DNA of 8,918 bases, from positions 1 to 8,918 of the forward strand of contig JAFWRL010000208.1 in assembly GCA_017520105.1 (NCBI GenBank), given 5' to 3'. This stretch comes from Fibrobacter sp. Its GTDB lineage: Bacteria; Fibrobacterota; Fibrobacteria; Fibrobacterales; Fibrobacteraceae. Each line of letters starts with the position of its first letter. Position 1 is the first letter of the stretch. The translations under genes were made by a program, and so were the position numbers. This document shows, piece by piece, positions 5,462 through 8,918 of this stretch. The notes below the pieces were generated by a model. The model saw only the letters and a program-made list of their open reading frames with translations. It was not told where the DNA came from and searched no databases.

Positions 5462-8400
5462 GTGAAAATCAAGAGCTATCTGTGGGCTTTATGCGCTGCC
5501 GTAGGAATAACTGTAGCGCAGCAAGAACAACCGACTCCTTATGATTTGATTAGACCTACATTCCCGTTAACGTGGGATACGACTGTATTTAATTTCTTTG
5601 ATACCTCGGTCACTAAAAAAAAGAACATGCTGCCCGAGAAGACGACTCCTTTTTACGCCCCGAACGCATTTATCGTCGATACACTGAAGCAAGCTTATCT
5701 AGACGCCATCAATTACCACATGTCGCCAATCCGTTTGAACCAAGCCGGCTATCTGGAAAGCGATAAGGAACGCCAATTCTATTTTATCGGAAATGCGACG
5801 ACTTTTGAAATCGTAGATGTCAACGGAAAGTCATTTACCCCGGCCATCACAGGGAATCTCAAGCCTTCCGGCCGCACAACCTCCTCCGACTGGACCATTA
5901 TCGCAGGCACAAACGCCGCCACGGGCGATCAAAAACGCTATAGAGTCGATATCACCGGCCAATCCGGTAAAATCATGATCGGAAACATTCCGCAAGGAGT
6001 CCCTACCGATACCCGTCTCCGCATCAAGGTAGGCAACGACATTTCAAGCACATTCATTGTATCCGACCTGGTTTATACCATGGTAAAGGACGCCGCCATC
6101 AAGTTCTACGGAATCAACCGCAGCGGCTATGGCGATTCGTGGTTCCACCCGGCCAGCCACACAAAAGATGGCGCCGGCGGAATCGCAGTCACAGACGAAG
6201 TAGAAATTAGAAATTCCTACAACGCCGCCCTCGCAGGAACACTCCAAGGCGGATACTACGACTGTGGCGACCACCTGAAAGAATCGCAAACCCAGATGTA
6301 TGCATTCATGGCCGCCGCTGTCATGGCCGCGACAAATCCGGATGCAGACGTGGACCATTACAAATTTAACCACGCGGCAGGCGGCATCGACGGTATTCCG
6401 GACGTTCTCCGCGAAGCAAAGCACGGAGCCGACTTCATCCTCCGTTCTTTCATCCGCGCAAAGGGCGTTATCGACGACATGGCCCTTTCTATCGGCACCA
6501 AGGACTCCGATCACGGTTGGTGGGGGCGCCCGGAATATCAAGACGATCTTCCTGTAGATGGTTCCCCATCGGCGAAAGACCGCGGAGGCCCAGCCTCTAG
6601 AATGGTTCGCCTCGGCGAAATCGGGGCGAACATCGGCGGTGAAACGGCTGCAGGCCTCGCCATTCTCAGCAAGATGTACAGGGAATTGGGCTCCGACTTC
6701 GATGCCTTTGCCGACAGCTGCTTGATGGTCGCCGAAAAAATGTACGACATGGCGAAAGCCTTGGCACAAGGCAAAACCACCTACGATGGCGGAAAAAATA
6801 TCAAGAACAACACCAAAGCCGCGGGCTGGTCCAGCAAGGCGTACAACGGGAACAACGAATTTTACGACGACTTGGCGCTAGCTTCTGTTGCACTCCTCTA
6901 CGCGACAGGCAAAAAGCAATACGCCGACGATATGATCCGCACTAGGAATTTAGTATCAGCAGGTGTAAAAATCAGCAATGAAGGACAAACCGCCCCTACG
7001 CAGGAATACATGGAAAACTGCGCCGGTTGTTTCCAGGGCGGTTGGTTCGTCACCAACGACAAAGGCTTTTTGAAAAACGTAAAGACAACAAGCTGGGCGA
7101 ATAGCTACACGTTTGCGCTTTATGCCTTATACAAGCTCATCCTTGCCGACAAGAGCAAGGCCATGAACCAATATGGCCTGACCGAAGAAGAATGGTTAAA
7201 CGCCGTCGAAGACTGTATAGCAAACTTGATCTACAATGTCAGCGACATGTCGGAAGGAAGCGGTAACGCATCCATTGAGCTGCCCGCAGGAAGTATCATG
7301 TGGAAACCGACTACCGTCAGGTATGACGCAGACTGGTACAACATGGGTTCCCCCCAAGGCGAATGGATTTACAACCGCTACCAGGCCGGCAACATGTTCG
7401 ATGTGTTGGCATACGTCGATGTCGCAAAAAGCATCGAAGCACAGGGAATTTCGCTCCCTATCATGGGGACCCCGAACTGGAAATCCGACGAAATGTACCA
7501 GCTGGCCATCAACCAAATAAACTACATGCTAGGCGTTAACCCGTGGGACATTTCGTTTATCTATGGCGTAGGCGACAAGAACGACGCCCACCCGCACCAC
7601 CGCGCATCAAACCCCGAAGGCACAAACGTCGCTGGCAGCCCCTATCCGTACAAAGTCCCCGCAGGCGCATTCCTTGGCGGAATAAAGCCCGGTATGGGTA
7701 ACTCCCTGGTACCCAAATCCATAAGCTGGGAAGATTACGAAAAATCCGAAGTCTGCATTGACGCTTCGGCTACATTCTTAAGCACAGTGAGCATTCTCGC
7801 CCACAAATTCGACAAGACGATTGCTCCAGAGATTAGCGTAGAAATCCGCCACAAAAGCGCGGACTCGGCAATCGTGACCGTCAACCTCACCCAGCGCGGC
7901 ACGGCCGTCATCCATTTCGGCACAACCGAAGGCGAGTACAACCAGACAGCAACAGATGGAGCCCTCGGAATCCAACACGACATAATACTCCGTGACTTGA
8001 CACCCGGCACAACCTACTACTTCTATGTCACGGGCGCAAACGCCTACAAGCCGGAAAACGTGACGACCAAGTTCCGCGTCGATAGCACCCAAGCCCCTTA
8101 CTTTTTCACGACAAGAAGCAACGTCGAAAGCGCGGAAATCGCAAACGTCACCGTCTGTAACGTTTCTGCGGATAGCGCCGAAATCATGTGGTACACCCCG
8201 AACGGAGAATACGAATCCAAAGTCTATTGGGATACCGTACCGCACTCCACCGCTACCGAATTTGCGTATAATACCGGAGCCGGCAACGCAGACATTTCCG
8301 GCATTTCCACCCAGTTCCACTACGTGAAAATTGGCGGTCTCAAGGAAAAGACAACGTACTATTTCATGGTCGAGAGCAACGGCGCGCAAACTACAGTCGA

Positions 8401-8918
8401 TGACGAAAACAACCGTCTCAAGTTCACGACACCTGTAGCGTGGTACAACTTTAGCGTAAAGACATATCAATACAACTGGTCTGACATGTCCATGCTGAAC
8501 ATCAACGTGTTCAACAACGAAGGACGACCATTCGACAGCCTGACCATCCGCCTCTACATGCGCGGAACCGACGAAATAGACACCGATATCGGAATGGGTA
8601 CGGACATCTGCAACGCATACGACGAATCCGGTTTCAGTGGCGAATGTACAGAGGCTACGAAACAGGAACTGGAAAGAAACCTCCGCGACGCCCACCCCAT
8701 CAAAATCGAAGACACCTACGACGAAGCGACGGGAACATGGCAATGGTACTTCCCGCTGAATTTGGGTTCTACAGTCATCAAGAGTTCGAGCCGCTTCCGC
8801 GTAGACGTGCTGTTCGTGGCCCGCATCCGCGCCCCCGGCCAGGATGACCCGCTCGACGTAAAACCGCAGAACAAGAAACTCTACTGCAACGACAACGGCA
8901 CCTGGTACTGGGTTGACA
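5462..8918 (+). CDS. Secreted GH9 cellulase (endoglucanase type) with N-terminal Ig-like domain and FN3-like modules; C-terminus beyond right edge
   Basis: Inverting glycoside hydrolase of family 9 acting on beta-1,4-glucan outside the cell. The GTG start gives at least 1152 residues with no stop before the edge. Order: signal peptide (1 to about 20, KIKSYLWALCAAVGITVA); unassigned extension (21-88); cellulase Ig-like domain beginning IRLNQAGY (90-97); (alpha/alpha)6 catalytic domain (about 230-785); FN3-like modules at about 789-887 (TPGTTYYFYV) and 888-991 (KEKTTYYFMVES); and a beta-rich module from 992, still open at the edge. Catalytic landmarks: YYDCGDH with D267 and D270 (base side), HPHHR (710-714), and E763 in YEKSEVCID, the expected acid. 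C520-x-x-C523 may form a disulfide or metal site. The D270-E763 distance, 493 residues, is well above the roughly 350-370 typical of the family. Substrate specificity and processivity cannot be read from sequence alone. An upstream palindrome suggests leader control. Confidence 0.93.
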   Translation, partial: MKIKSYLWALCAAVGITVAQQEQPTPYDLIRPTFPLTWDTTVFNFFDTSVTKKKNMLPEKTTPFYAPNAFIVDTLKQAYLDAINYHMSPIRLNQAGYLESDKERQFYFIGNATTFEIVDVNGKSFTPAITGNLKPSGRTTSSDWTIIAGTNAATGDQKRYRVDITGQSGKIMIGNIPQGVPTDTRLRIKVGNDISSTFIVSDLVYTMVKDAAIKFYGINRSGYGDSWFHPASHTKDGAGGIAVTDEVEIRNSYNAALAGTLQGGYYDCGDHLKESQTQMYAFMAAAVMAATNPDADVDHYKFNHAAGGIDGIPDVLREAKHGADFILRSFIRAKGVIDDMALSIGTKDSDHGWWGRPEYQDDLPVDGSPSAKDRGGPASRMVRLGEIGANIGGETAAGLAILSKMYRELGSDFDAFADSCLMVAEKMYDMAKALAQGKTTYDGGKNIKNNTKAAGWSSKAYNGNNEFYDDLALASVALLYATGKKQYADDMIRTRNLVSAGVKISNEGQTAPTQEYMENCAGCFQGGWFVTNDKGFLKNVKTTSWANSYTFALYALYKLILADKSKAMNQYGLTEEEWLNAVEDCIANLIYNVSDMSEGSGNASIELPAGSIMWKPTTVRYDADWYNMGSPQGEWIYNRYQAGNMFDVLAYVDVAKSIEAQGISLPIMGTPNWKSDEMYQLAINQINYMLGVNPWDISFIYGVGDKNDAHPHHRASNPEGTNVAGSPYPYKVPAGAFLGGIKPGMGNSLVPKSISWEDYEKSEVCIDASATFLSTVSILAHKFDKTIAPEISVEIRHKSADSAIVTVNLTQRGTAVIHFGTTEGEYNQTATDGALGIQHDIILRDLTPGTTYYFYVTGANAYKPENVTTKFRVDSTQAPYFFTTRSNVESAEIANVTVCNVSADSAEIMWYTPNGEYESKVYWDTVPHSTATEFAYNTGAGNADISGISTQFHYVKIGGLKEKTTYYFMVESNGAQTTVDDENNRLKFTTPVAWYNFSVKTYQYNWSDMSMLNINVFNNEGRPFDSLTIRLYMRGTDEIDTDIGMGTDICNAYDESGFSGECTEATKQELERNLRDAHPIKIEDTYDEATGTWQWYFPLNLGSTVIKSSSRFRVDVLFVARIRAPGQDDPLDVKPQNKKLYCNDNGTWYWVD

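Noticed and set aside
5459..5500. Possible alternative ATG start for the GH9 gene at 5491
   Set aside because: It is out of frame with the GH9 motifs; the GTG at 5462 has AAGGAGG and yields a proper signal peptide.
7778..8743. 321-codon and other long minus-strand frames opposite the GH9 gene (also 6044-6769)
   Set aside because: The plus strand carries the GH9 motifs in a single uninterrupted frame across these positions; the antisense products are Val/Cys/Arg-rich without domain features.

Overview
This window looks like a chromosomal segment of a cellulolytic, succinate-forming Gram-negative bacterium, most likely Fibrobacter or a close relative. That placement is inferred from three things: a large secreted multi-module GH9 cellulase, a two-domain class I (Fe-S) fumarase of the kind used in the fumarate-to-succinate branch, and clear Shine-Dalgarno sites (AAGGAGG, AGAGGA), which argue against Bacteroidota. 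Intergenic DNA is very AT-rich while genes are moderately GC-rich. No rRNA, tRNA, CRISPR array, transposase or integrase gene was seen.

Layout, left to right. (1) 1-1318, minus strand: N-terminal 439 residues of a UvrD/PcrA-type DNA helicase, cut by the left edge. (2) 1319-1540: spacer with an imperfect hairpin and a palindromic element that resembles a dispersed intergenic repeat, both downstream of the fumarase. (3) 1541-3178, minus: complete class I fumarate hydratase, 545 aa. (4) 3179-3720: divergent intergenic region with a 7-bp tandem repeat in the fumarase leader, a degenerate pair of direct repeats, and a candidate promoter for the next gene. (5) 3721-4956, plus: a 411-aa Ala/Lys/Thr/Gln-rich protein with a signal peptide, about 215 residues of 11-residue repeats, a TolA-like charged segment and a C-terminal membrane helix, followed by a strong intrinsic terminator. 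(6) 5019-5461: AT-rich regulatory region with three exact TTTAGTATGTA elements, a candidate promoter, and a perfect palindrome plus T-run just before the ribosome binding site. (7) 5462-8918, plus: GH9 cellulase starting at GTG, at least 1152 aa, running off the right edge.

The genes do not form one operon. Helicase and fumarase share a strand but are separated by 222 bp with hairpins. The repeat protein has its own terminator and probably its own promoter. The cellulase has a long private leader. Functionally the cellulase degrades cellulose outside the cell, the fumarase serves central metabolism leading to succinate, and the helicase is housekeeping DNA repair.

The most unusual item is the repeat protein. 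Its marker lysine (or glutamine) positions are spaced only 11, 14 or 7 residues apart over about 210 residues, so every length change keeps the phase of a coiled helix. This suggests a long periplasmic or envelope rod tethered to the membrane at its C-terminus. The second is the cellulase leader, whose terminator-like palindrome suggests attenuation or operator control.
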